Assembly (NCBI GenBank): GCA_021324035.1
Contig: JAJPJU010000303.1
Coordinates: 1 to 15,940, forward strand
Origin: Spartobacteria bacterium
Lineage (GTDB): Bacteria > Verrucomicrobiota > Verrucomicrobiia > Chthoniobacterales > UBA10450
Direction: 5' to 3'
Length of the DNA: 15,940 nucleotides
How positions within the stretch are numbered: the stretch's first letter is position 1; each line of letters starts with the position of its first letter. The notes below the pieces were generated by a model. The model had not been told where the DNA came from. It did no database searches and saw nothing but the letters and a program-made list of their open reading frames with translations. This document shows positions 7,604 through 14,476 of this stretch, one piece after another. The position numbers and the translations under genes are program-made.

Positions 7604-8770
7604 TTAACGAAATGCGTTTTCTGGTACGTCGAGCCTTAGGCCGGACTCAAGATCGCTGTCGACGCCGCGCGCCTTTTGAATCAAATCGATGCCGCGAGTG
7701 ATTCGGCCTTTGCGCGAGGCGAACAATCTGGCGGTCTCCTCGGTTATCATGTCGCTCTCGTAGGCCTGCAAGATCGATTGGTCGAATGTCATCCAACCGA
7801 ACGGCGAGCTCGCTTCAATAATTTCGTAGAAGCTGCGGTGTTCGCCTTCGCCGAGCGCAACTGCTTCCCGCGTTCGCAGATTGTTACCCATAATCTCGGT
7901 GAGGAGCTGGCGACCGCCGCCCACTTTCGGCGCAAGACGCTGGCTGACGATGTAACGAAGCGTGTCGGCGAGACGAATTCGCAGCTGTTGCTCTTCGCCC
8001 AATGAAAATAAACCCAGAATACGGTTGATGGATTGGCCCGCGTCCACTGTATGGAGCGTGCTTAAAACCAGATGCCCCGTCTCCGCCGCCATCAACGCGA
8101 TCTCGACGGTTGCGCGATCCCGCATTTCACCGACCAAAATAACCTTCGGCGCCTGACGCAATGCCGCCCGCAAGCCAGTCGGGTAATTATTAAAGTCGTG
8201 TCCGAGCTCGCGCTGATTGAAGGTAGCTTTCTTTTTTGGATGCACGTATTCGATCGGATCTTCGAGTGTGACGACGTGGACCGGCTGGTTTGCGTTGATT
8301 GCGTCCAGAATGGCCGCCAGGGTCGTAGTTTTTCCACTGCCGGTGGCTCCGGTCACAAGAACGAGCCCGGTTTTTTCCTTGGCGATTTCAGAAAAGATTT
8401 CCGGCAGCCCCAATTGTTGAATCGTTGGCACTTCGCTTTGCAGTTTGCGAAGCACCACCGAAAAGTGCCCCTGCTGCCGGAAAATATTTACACGGAACCG
8501 GGCCTCGTCGCCCAGTGAGTAGCTGGCATCGCACGAACCGCCGGTAAGATAATCGTAAATCAGGCGGCGATTGCCCTGCATGAGACTGAGCGCGATCTGC
8601 TCGGTTTGATGAGGAGTCAGTGCTTCAATCGGAGGATCGACAAAGACTGGCTTCAACTCGCCGAAGTCTTCGACTTGGAGCGGATGGCCAACAGAAAAAT
8701 TCAAATCGGAGATGCCGTTGTAGGTCTTGAGCATCGCTGACAAAATTCTGTCGAGATCTGGAAGTCGCAT
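7604..8770 (-). CDS. pilU: PilU-like type IV pilus retraction ATPase
   Basis: This 388-residue cytoplasmic secretion-ATPase superfamily member has an N-terminal PAS-like region (about 1-110) and a RecA-like core. Visible motifs are Walker A GATGSGKT (141-148), the Asp box TLEDPIEYV (168-176), Walker B VILVGEMRD (210-218) and the His box TGHLVLSTLHT (231-241). The PilT hallmark near AIRNLIRE is not kept; the equivalent stretch reads NNLRTREAV. The tail WMTFDQSILQAYE (326-338) matches the PilU style of C-terminus, so PilU-like is preferred over a second PilT. PilU normally works as a PilT-dependent helper in pilus disassembly. It begins five bases after the pilT stop and ends four bases before the receiver-like gene, so the three form an operon. 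The gene symbol is by similarity of type, not proven orthology. Confidence 0.9.
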   Translation of the reverse strand: MRLPDLDRILSAMLKTYNGISDLNFSVGHPLQVEDFGELKPVFVDPPIEALTPHQTEQIALSLMQGNRRLIYDYLTGGSCDASYSLGDEARFRVNIFRQQGHFSVVLRKLQSEVPTIQQLGLPEIFSEIAKEKTGLVLVTGATGSGKTTTLAAILDAINANQPVHVVTLEDPIEYVHPKKKATFNQRELGHDFNNYPTGLRAALRQAPKVILVGEMRDRATVEIALMAAETGHLVLSTLHTVDAGQSINRILGLFSLGEEQQLRIRLADTLRYIVSQRLAPKVGGGRQLLTEIMGNNLRTREAVALGEGEHRSFYEIIEASSPFGWMTFDQSILQAYESDMITEETARLFASRKGRITRGIDLIQKARGVDSDLESGLRLDVPENAFR

Positions 8771-8775
8771 AAAAG

Positions 8776-9861
8776 TTATGATTCCTCAGTGGCGTCCAGC
8801 GGCGGTTCCTTCAGGAACTGGCGGAACTTTTTCTTGTCGACGCATTTGTCGTAAGCTTCCTCCGGCGAAATTCGCGCGTGTCGCAGATGTTCCATGATTG
8901 CGTCGTCGAGCGGTTGATTTCCCTTTTTCTTGCCGACCTGAATCATACCGGGAATTTGGTGGGTCTTTCCTTCGCGCACCAGGTTAGCGATAGCGGTGTC
9001 GACGACCAGAATTTCGAGCGCCGCGAGCCGGCCGGGTTTGTCGATTCGCTTGAACAGATTTTGCGCGATGACCCCCTTGAGTGACTCGGCGAGCGTGGTG
9101 CGAATCTGATTCTGTTGATTTGTCGGAAAAACGTCGATCACGCGGTCGATTGATTTCGCCGCGTTGGATGTATGCAACGTGCCAAAGACAAGGTGACCGG
9201 TCGCCGCTGCAGTCAGCGCAAGCTCGATCGTTTCCAGATCGCGCATTTCGCCGACGAGAATCAGGTCGGGATCTTCACGCAACGCTCCGCGCAAGGCGTT
9301 GGCAAACGAGCGTGTGTGAATGCCGACCTCGCGATGTTGAATGAGGCAATTCTGGCTGCGATGCACGAACTCGATCGGATCTTCGACCGTAATAATGTGG
9401 TCGTGACGATGCAGATTCGCGTGATCGATCATGGCGGCGAGAGTCGTCGATTTACCGGAACCGGTCGGTCCCGTCACGAGCACGAGACCTTTTTTCAACA
9501 TCGGAAATTTTTTGAGGACGGCAGGCAGTCCGAGCTCATCAAGAGTGATGACTTGCGACGGAATGGAGCGAAACACGGCCGAAATCCCGTATTTTTGCTG
9601 AAAGAAATTGACGCGATAGCGCATCACGTCCGGCACCTCATAGCCAAAATCGACGTCCAGTCTTTCTTCGAATTCCTTGATCTTCCCTTCCGGCGCGATC
9701 TCATAAACCATCGCTTTCAGTTCGTCGTTCTTGAGCGGAGGAAAATCGACGCGGACCAAATCGCCGTTGATGCGCAGCATGGGGGCATTGTTGGTGGAGA
9801 GATGAAGGTCCGAAGCCTTTTGCTCCGCCATCAATTTGAAAAAGGCGTCAATGCGAGCCAT
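8776..9861 (-). CDS. pilT: PilT type IV pilus retraction ATPase
   Basis: This hexameric cytoplasmic ATPase powers depolymerisation of the type IV pilus and so twitching motility. The 361 residues match the usual PilT length (about 345-370). The N-terminal SDLHLSTNNAPMLRINGDL (17-35) is the standard PAS-like start. Core motifs are Walker A GPTGSGKS (131-138), the Asp box TVEDPIEFV (158-166), Walker B LILVGEMRD (200-208), the His box TGHLVFGTLHT (221-231), and the PilT-specific AIANLVREGKTHQI (290-303), equivalent to the AIRNLIRE retraction motif with Arg changed to Ala at the third position. It is the first ATPase gene of the block, 73 bases after the response-regulator stop. No strong ribosome site precedes the ATG. 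No pilin, PilB or PilC gene is in the window, so the pilus itself is encoded elsewhere. Confidence 0.95.
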   Translation of the reverse strand: MARIDAFFKLMAEQKASDLHLSTNNAPMLRINGDLVRVDFPPLKNDELKAMVYEIAPEGKIKEFEERLDVDFGYEVPDVMRYRVNFFQQKYGISAVFRSIPSQVITLDELGLPAVLKKFPMLKKGLVLVTGPTGSGKSTTLAAMIDHANLHRHDHIITVEDPIEFVHRSQNCLIQHREVGIHTRSFANALRGALREDPDLILVGEMRDLETIELALTAAATGHLVFGTLHTSNAAKSIDRVIDVFPTNQQNQIRTTLAESLKGVIAQNLFKRIDKPGRLAALEILVVDTAIANLVREGKTHQIPGMIQVGKKKGNQPLDDAIMEHLRHARISPEEAYDKCVDKKKFRQFLKEPPLDATEES

Positions 9862-9934
9862 GGGCGTCAGTCTGCAAGAAGCTAAATTGATGCCATGAAG
9901 GGCTGATTCACGGCCGGCCGCGGCTCAGCGTTTG

Positions 9935-10723
9935 TTAGCTGGCCTGAGGCTGACAGGCGGCGTCCAAAATGGATCGAACCTGTTCCAACAACTTCGCCCG
10001 CCCGTAGGGTTTAGGGATGAAACCCCGAAGACCCTGCGCCAGCATCGTGCCGACTTTTGATTGTTCGGCGAAACCGCTGCTGAGCACCACGTTCACTTCC
10101 GGATTGATGGTCTTGAGCTCTTCAAAAACCGCGTCGCCATCAATCACGGGCAAGAAATAATCCAGGATGACCAGACCAATCTGCTTGCCCATTTGCTCGT
10201 AAATCTTGAGCGCTTCAAAACCATCGTGTGCAATCACCACCCGATATCCTTCATCCGCCAACATGTCTGAAGCGACATCGGCGACGTCGGGCTCATCTTC
10301 GACCAACAAAAGGTATTCGCGCTTGCCGTTGCCGTTCTTGATTCGTGTTCCGGCCGGAAACCCGTTGGTGGCGGCTGCACTTTGCTTCTCGCCGTTCGGC
10401 TCGCCTTTTTGATCGCTGCGTCGCGAAACGCGGGATGGCTTTTCGTCTGCAGGCGGTGGTGGCACCACGGTGAAGCCGGCGGCGCTCTTGCGAGCCGCGG
10501 CGGATTTCTTCGCTGCGCCGGCCAGGATTTGCGAGGTCACTCGATCGAAAAGGGATTGAGCTGTCTTCGAGGCCAGTTCAACCCGCTCCCCGAGCAGGTC
10601 TATATAGTTCTGCTCGCCACGGTGTCTGCGGGCGAGGTCCGCATAACGCGACACCTGCTGCAGGATCGAATTCAAATCCGTGGAGGTGGCGGCGATCCAC
10701 TTCAAATCTTCCTGGTCGAGCAT
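9935..10723 (-). CDS. Response regulator with His-less DHp-like N-terminus
   Basis: This 262-residue protein has three parts. Residues 1-70 are two long helices resembling the dimerisation domain of histidine kinases; the segment TSTDLNSIL (13-21) fits the usual H-D-L-N-N pattern, but Thr15 stands where the phospho-accepting His would be. Residues 70-135 form a flexible linker rich in Ala, Lys, Pro and Ser. Residues 137-258 are a complete receiver domain: acidic pair E142/D143, phosphorylation site D188 in VILDYFLP, S215 in the switch position and K238 in the KP pair. There is no ATPase kinase domain and no DNA-binding output, so it probably acts by protein contact, perhaps on the PilT proteins encoded just downstream. 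The ATG at 10723 has GGAGGA about 22 bases upstream, too far to be a normal ribosome site. The DHp-like reading is inference. Confidence 0.88.
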   Translation of the reverse strand: MLDQEDLKWIAATSTDLNSILQQVSRYADLARRHRGEQNYIDLLGERVELASKTAQSLFDRVTSQILAGAAKKSAAARKSAAGFTVVPPPPADEKPSRVSRRSDQKGEPNGEKQSAAATNGFPAGTRIKNGNGKREYLLLVEDEPDVADVASDMLADEGYRVVIAHDGFEALKIYEQMGKQIGLVILDYFLPVIDGDAVFEELKTINPEVNVVLSSGFAEQSKVGTMLAQGLRGFIPKPYGRAKLLEQVRSILDAACQPQAS

Positions 10724-10734
10724 AATCGTCAGTT

Positions 10735-10818
10735 CTAGTCAGATTCCTCCAAATACGCCCAGCAAACACAAAACAGGATTCCGCATATGGTTAAGGCAAA
10801 AGCGCCGAGGGCTAACAT
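10735..10818 (-). CDS. Candidate 27-residue single-span membrane peptide
   Basis: A short minus-strand frame lies in the gap between the flavoprotein gene and the response regulator. From the ATG at 10818 it encodes 27 residues, beginning MLALGAFALTICGILF and ending CVCWAYLEESD. This is one hydrophobic helix with three Cys and an acidic tail, as expected of a small inner-membrane protein with its C-terminus outside the bilayer. AGGAG lies 11 bases upstream of the ATG. A GTG at 10842 would lengthen it to 35 residues. It stops 11 bases before the response-regulator start, so translation could be coupled. Short hydrophobic frames occur by chance, so only the composition, ribosome site and spacing support it. 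Confidence 0.4.
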   Translation of the reverse strand: MLALGAFALTICGILFCVCWAYLEESD

Positions 10819-10842
10819 GGTTGAGGTGACTCCTACCAGCAC

Positions 10843-10862
10843 GGTTCGTGCCCGCGCGAACC
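10843..10862. promoter_or_regulatory. Short GC-rich hairpin upstream of the pil block
   Basis: Perfect inverted arms GGTTCG (10843-10848) and CGAACC (10857-10862) enclose an eight-base GC-rich loop. The hairpin lies in the gap after the flavoprotein stop (10884) and just before the possible small membrane gene and response regulator. No T-run follows on the minus strand, so it is a poor intrinsic terminator. It may be a leader structure or may have no function. Confidence 0.2.
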
Positions 10863-10883
10863 CGGTCTCCGAAAGGTTACCTG

Positions 10884-12065
10884 CTATTTTCCGAGGGCGT
10901 GTCTCAGCTCTTTCCTGGCGGACTCGACCTCGCGATCGGTCTGATTACAGAGCAAAATCGCACGCAGTTTGTCGCCCTGATAGTAATGGGCAATGAACTT
11001 TCGCTTTGCGTAGGTCCCGCGCAGATCCACCCGGGTCGGTTGCATGCTGAAATCGCCCACAAAATGCATGCGAATGTCGAACATTTCTGTCCAGAAATAT
11101 GGCACCTGCTCGTACCGGATCCGTTTCTTGCCGGTCATATTGGCGCCGGCGACCAAACCTTGCTCCCGCGCATTTTCCCAATGCGTCTGCCGCCGAACCC
11201 CGCCCATGATCCGGTCCGGATAGAACGCCAAATCGCCGACGGCAAAAATTCCTTTCTCTTCCGTCTCAAGATATTCAGTCACGGGCGAACCATGCGGTCC
11301 GGAGAGTGGAGTGTTTCGCACGAGATCCAGATTCGGTTCGGCGCCGCAACAAACCACAGCCAAACCGGCCGGGACACGATTGCCGCTCTTGGTCTGGATA
11401 TTTCGCAGCACCGTCTTGCCTTCAAACCCATTCAGACTTTCGCCGATCAACATGGTGACTCCATGTTTCGCAAAATATTCGGTCAGCCACGGACCGGTTT
11501 GCGAATCCAAATAACGATTAAGCAGATACGAGTTGCGATGCATCATCGTGACTTTCAACTTCATCGTTCGCAAACTCGCGGCCACTTCGCAGGCGAGTAA
11601 ACCGCCGCCGACGACGATCACCGTCTTTTCGATATCGGCCATTTCCCTCAAGGCCAGCGCGTCACGCACGCTTCTCAAATAGATCACGTTGCCAAGATTG
11701 ACTCCGGCCACTGGAGGACGCACCGGACGACTGCCCATTGCCAGACACGCTTTGTTAAACTCGATGCTCTCGCCGTTTCCGAGAACCGCCAGCCGGCGTT
11801 CGATATTGAACTGCTTTACGATGGTCGCGAAACGGGTCTCAACCTTGTGGGAATCGAACCAGCGCTGGTCAAAGTAACCGAGTTTCTTGAGTGGCGCGGC
11901 TTTCTCGCGAAGAAAATCCTTCGACAACATCCACCGGTGATACGTAGGCATGATCTCCGCGCCGACGATGGTAATCGACCCGCGTTTGTCGTGTTTACGC
12001 ACGCCTTCGCATGCGCTCGCCCCGCCGACACCGGTCCCAATTATTAAGTAATCACGCTGGATCAT
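10884..12065 (-). CDS. FAD-dependent pyridine nucleotide oxidoreductase (ferredoxin reductase type)
   Basis: This 393-residue cytosolic flavoprotein probably passes electrons from NAD(P)H to a ferredoxin or similar carrier. It has the two-dinucleotide-fold layout: the FAD motif IIGTGVGGASA (8-18), MGSRP (110-114), the NAD(P) motif VVGGGLLACEVA (151-162), the second FAD motif GIFAVGDLA (272-280), the HWENAREQG segment (295-303), and a reductase C-terminal domain with VPYFWTEMFD (321-330). This resembles the reductases of dioxygenase and P450 systems and AIFM3-like proteins, but without a Rieske domain. The strand after the NAD(P) motif ends in H176-R177 instead of an acidic residue, which suggests NADPH (inference). 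No redox partner gene is adjacent. The frame extends to a TTG at 12071, but the ATG at 12065 is preferred; no Shine-Dalgarno is seen. It lies about 100 bases after the SpmA-SpmB gene on the same strand. Confidence 0.9.
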   Translation of the reverse strand: MIQRDYLIIGTGVGGASACEGVRKHDKRGSITIVGAEIMPTYHRWMLSKDFLREKAAPLKKLGYFDQRWFDSHKVETRFATIVKQFNIERRLAVLGNGESIEFNKACLAMGSRPVRPPVAGVNLGNVIYLRSVRDALALREMADIEKTVIVVGGGLLACEVAASLRTMKLKVTMMHRNSYLLNRYLDSQTGPWLTEYFAKHGVTMLIGESLNGFEGKTVLRNIQTKSGNRVPAGLAVVCCGAEPNLDLVRNTPLSGPHGSPVTEYLETEEKGIFAVGDLAFYPDRIMGGVRRQTHWENAREQGLVAGANMTGKKRIRYEQVPYFWTEMFDIRMHFVGDFSMQPTRVDLRGTYAKRKFIAHYYQGDKLRAILLCNQTDREVESARKELRHALGK

Positions 12066-12165
12066 CCGCAAAAACGTGAACGATAAATAGTTCTTACTCT
12101 GGATTGCGAGGAAAAACGATACTCAACGGCTTGATTTTGGACTTAAGTGCCTCAGCAGGTGGCGC

Positions 12166-13515
12166 TTATAGCACCGCCCGGCAAATAATCACCGAGGCGA
12201 TTACACCGGTCAGGTCGGCCAGCAAACCCGCCGGTATCGCGTGGCGGGTCTGTTTGATCCCAACCGAGCCGAAGTAGACCGCTGCTACATAGAAAGTTGT
12301 CTCGGTGCTGCCGTAAATCGTCGCCGCGGTCAGGCTGATGATGTTGTCCGGGCCAAGCCGATGCACGATGTCTGTCAGAAGAGCAAGAGTGGCGCTGCCG
12401 CTCAATGGCCGCATCAACGCCATCGGCACAAGCTCCGGCGGAAAATGCAACGGTCTCAGGATTGGATTTAGCAATTTCGTAAGCAAATCGATGCCGCCGG
12501 CGCCTTTGAACATTCCAATCGCAACCAGCATCGTCACTAAAAACGGGATGATTCTCAGAATGACGTTGAACGACTCTTTCGCCCCTTCGACGAACTCGTC
12601 ATAAACCTTGATCCCGCGAGCCGCGGCATAGACCGGGAAAAAACTCAGCAAGAACGGAATCGCCAGGATCGATAACGCGTTGACCATCCGCGAGAACGGA
12701 TTTTGTAATGCCGGATCGGTCGGCAACGGCAGCCGGAACACCTCCGGCATCACCATTCGCAAGAACAGCATTAGAAAGAAAACGCCGAGTAACGCCATAA
12801 CGATCATGCCCCACGGCGCTGGTCGCGACAGCGGCGGCGTGCTTAGCGTTAGCGTTTCATCATCGAAAGCCTCGGCCGCGACCGTCTCGCGCTGTGGCTT
12901 TTTCTCTTCCGTCTCAATTGTCACGCGTCTCGGTCTGAAAAATGATAGCCGCTCGAAAAATTTCGCCGATAACACCGCCACCGTCGCAGCGCACAATGTG
13001 GCGAAGAACGCCGTTCCGACGATGACGGTCGGCCTGGCTGATCCCGCCGCCGCGAGAATTGCGATCGCCGTTGCCGGAATCAACTGGACCGAGCTCGTGT
13101 TGATCGCGAGAAAAGTGCACATCGCGTTGGAAGCAACGCCAGGTCGCGGATTCAGCGACTCCAAGTCGCGCATCGCGCGCAATCCGAGCGGCGTCGCGGC
13201 ATTGCCCAGCCCGAGCATGTTGGCGGCCATGTTCATCAGCATTGATCCCATCGCCGGATGGTCCGCCGGAACTTCCGGAAACAATCGCAGCATGAGCGGA
13301 CGCAATCCGTAGGCGATGCGTTGCACAAGTCCCGCGCGTTCGGCCAATCGCATGACGCCAAGCCACAAAGCCATGACTCCCCACAACCCGATCGCAATCG
13401 TGACCGCGGTCTTCGCACCGTCCAACGCGCCGTTGGTAACCTCTTTAAGCTGAGCGTTCCAGCCTCCGATCGCTACCGCGAGCAGGACCAGCGCGAGCCA
13501 GATATAATTCAGCAC
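12166..13515 (-). CDS. SpmA-SpmB fusion, nucleoside-recognition (Gate) domain membrane protein
   Basis: This 449-residue polytopic membrane protein joins two families that are separate genes in Bacillus. Residues 1-195 are SpmA-like (MLNYIWLALVLLAV start, MNMAANMLGLGNAATPLGL at 94-112, LAINTSSVQLIP at 136-147). A charged hinge follows (about 194-228). Residues 235-449 are SpmB-like (VYDEFVEGAKE at 304-314, ALMRPLSGSAT at 366-376, IYGSTETTFYVAAVYFG at 400-416). In Bacillus these proteins are needed for spore-core dehydration. No other sporulation gene is in view, so here the protein is likely a general transporter or permease of unknown substrate. The start is GTG at 13515; the MLNYIW beginning is typical of the family and supports it. 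No Shine-Dalgarno is evident. The gene-free repeat region lies directly upstream. Confidence 0.92.
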   Translation of the reverse strand: MLNYIWLALVLLAVAIGGWNAQLKEVTNGALDGAKTAVTIAIGLWGVMALWLGVMRLAERAGLVQRIAYGLRPLMLRLFPEVPADHPAMGSMLMNMAANMLGLGNAATPLGLRAMRDLESLNPRPGVASNAMCTFLAINTSSVQLIPATAIAILAAAGSARPTVIVGTAFFATLCAATVAVLSAKFFERLSFFRPRRVTIETEEKKPQRETVAAEAFDDETLTLSTPPLSRPAPWGMIVMALLGVFFLMLFLRMVMPEVFRLPLPTDPALQNPFSRMVNALSILAIPFLLSFFPVYAAARGIKVYDEFVEGAKESFNVILRIIPFLVTMLVAIGMFKGAGGIDLLTKLLNPILRPLHFPPELVPMALMRPLSGSATLALLTDIVHRLGPDNIISLTAATIYGSTETTFYVAAVYFGSVGIKQTRHAIPAGLLADLTGVIASVIICRAVL

Positions 13516-13530
13516 GCCGGAAATTGTACA

Positions 13531-13558
13531 CCACGGAGGACACGAAGATCACGAATGA
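13531..13558 (+). repeat. CACGAAGAG-type 9-base-period intergenic repeat, copy 1
   Basis: Three imperfect 9-base units (CACGGAGGA, CACGAAGAT, CACGAATGA) stand in tandem just upstream of the SpmA-SpmB start. The same unit occurs in inverted orientation at 13762-13787. From memory, repeats of this kind are common between genes in Verrucomicrobiota and some other soil bacteria; their function is not known to me. Confidence 0.65.
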
Positions 13559-13761
13559 TTTCCGGCTGTAGTAGCTACGTCATTGCACGCCCTCGGCTTA
13601 GAGAAATTTCGTCTTTAATTGGATTAGATCGAAAGATTCATATAACCATCGTTGGTCTCCTGAATGTTCAGTCGATCACGGGCCAAAGTGGGTCTTCAGC
13701 GAAGGCACTTCCAAGAAGCGAAAACTCTAGGTCTAACCAATCGACGAAGCCAGCTGCCGCA

Positions 13762-13787
13762 TCGTCCTCTTCGTGCTCTTCGTGGTG
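13762..13787 (-). repeat. CACGAAGAG-type 9-base-period intergenic repeat, copy 2 (inverted)
   Basis: Read on the minus strand this is two exact 9-base units CACGAAGAG, preceded by CAC and followed by GACGA. It is the inverted counterpart of copy 1 at 13531-13558, matching it at roughly four of five positions. It lies about 50 bases before the acetate transporter start. Confidence 0.65.
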
Positions 13788-13839
13788 AAGAAATGATTTG
13801 TGATTGCATTGGCGATCTTGGGTTCGACAAACTGAACCT

Positions 13840-14418
13840 ATGAACGATACCCGCGATACAACAGGCAACCCGGCTCCGCTTGGTCTTCTCGGTTTCGGTC
13901 TGACCACAGTTTTGCTGAATCTGCACAACGCCGGCTTTTACGAACTCAACACGATGATTCTCGCGATGGGGGTTTGCTACGGCGGCATCGCCCAGATAAT
14001 CGCCGGCATCATGGAATGGAAGAAGGGCAACACCTTTGCGACCACGGCTTTCATCTCCTATGGATTTTTTTGGCTGTCCCTTGTCGCGTTGATCGTCATG
14101 ACAAAACTCGGCTGGGCCGTGAAATCGGATGAGAAGGCAATGGCTGCGTATTTGTTCATGTGGGGCTTGTTTACGCTGGTGATGTTCATCGGCACGCTTC
14201 GGTTGCATGTCGCCGGCCAAATCGTTTTCGGTTCGCTAACGGTTCTGTTTTTCCTTCTCGCTTACGGCGATTACGCGAACGCGAGTCCCGGTTTCAAACA
14301 ATTCACGGGATGGGAGGGAGTCTTTTGCGGGTTCGCCGCGATCTACACCGGCCTCGCCCAAGTCCTGAACGAGTTGTACGGCAAAGTCATTCTGCCTCTC
14401 GGTCCGGTGAAAACCTAA
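13840..14418 (+). CDS. satP: Acetate uptake transporter (SatP/YaaH, GPR1/FUN34 family)
   Basis: This 192-residue inner-membrane channel or symporter takes up acetate, and often succinate. The family signature NPAPLGLLGFGLTTVLL (residues 10-26) is intact, and six hydrophobic helices follow, with the SYGFFWLS motif in the third. The length matches E. coli SatP (188). The frame extends to a TTG at 13804, but the ATG at 13840 puts the signature at the usual distance from the N-terminus. No Shine-Dalgarno is visible. No acs, ackA or pta gene is nearby, so it is probably a single-gene unit. Its 5' side carries the 9-base repeat and its 3' side a strong hairpin. It converges with recN. Confidence 0.93.
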   Translation: MNDTRDTTGNPAPLGLLGFGLTTVLLNLHNAGFYELNTMILAMGVCYGGIAQIIAGIMEWKKGNTFATTAFISYGFFWLSLVALIVMTKLGWAVKSDEKAMAAYLFMWGLFTLVMFIGTLRLHVAGQIVFGSLTVLFFLLAYGDYANASPGFKQFTGWEGVFCGFAAIYTGLAQVLNELYGKVILPLGPVKT

Positions 14419-14419
14419 G

Positions 14420-14476
14420 GTGTGACGTGTGACGAGAATGGCTCTCGTCTTGAACGTGTCACATGTCACTCGTCAC
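14420..14476. terminator. Heptamer-repeat hairpin between satP and recN (possible bidirectional terminator)
   Basis: An exact tandem GTGTGAC GTGTGAC (14420-14433) faces three copies of an inverted heptamer ending in GTCAC (CGTCAC/TGTCAC variants, 14456-14476). The fold has an inner 7-base-pair stem, GACGAGA (14431-14437) with TCTCGTC (14443-14449), around a five-base loop. An outer nine-pair stem, 14422-14430 with 14454-14462, includes two G-T pairs on the DNA level, with a four-base bulge between the stems. It lies between two convergent genes, where a shared terminator is expected. There is no T-run, so Rho-independent action is doubtful. The last repeat unit contains the recN stop codon. 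Confidence 0.5.

Larger units (their letters stand above)
13516..13839. other. Gene-free divergent intergenic region with inverted repeats
   Basis: This 324-base stretch separates the SpmA-SpmB gene (minus) from the acetate transporter (plus) and must hold both promoters. Frames crossing it have no recognisable protein content. Two inverted copies of a 9-base-period repeat lie at 13531-13558 and 13762-13787 and bracket about 200 bases of AT-richer DNA in which I see no gene, RNA or clear promoter. Confidence 0.7.

Noticed and set aside
9172..9885. 237-residue plus-strand open frame
   Set aside because: It is antisense to pilT; the minus strand has the full set of ATPase motifs.
9911..9921. 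GGCCGGCC palindrome between the response regulator and pilT as a terminator
   Set aside because: The stem has almost no loop and no T-run, and the genes read in the same direction as a likely operon.
10848..11600. 250-residue plus-strand open frame
   Set aside because: It lies antisense to the flavoprotein gene, has no recognisable motif, and the minus-strand frame carries all FAD and NAD(P) motifs.
12141..12166. Terminator after the SpmA-SpmB gene
   Set aside because: The possible arms (12146-12151 and 12161-12166) are six bases with a mismatch-type pair and overlap the stop codon; no T-run follows.
13258..13788. 176-residue plus-strand open frame
   Set aside because: It overlaps the SpmA-SpmB gene and runs through both repeat copies; its sequence is low-complexity repeat translation.
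13668..13928. 86-residue minus-strand open frame
   Set aside because: Part of it (HEEHEED) is translated 9-base repeat and the rest is antisense to the transporter start.
13531..14476. Tandem short repeats as a CRISPR array
   Set aside because: Units are only 7 or 9 bases, directly abutting, with no spacers and no cas genes.
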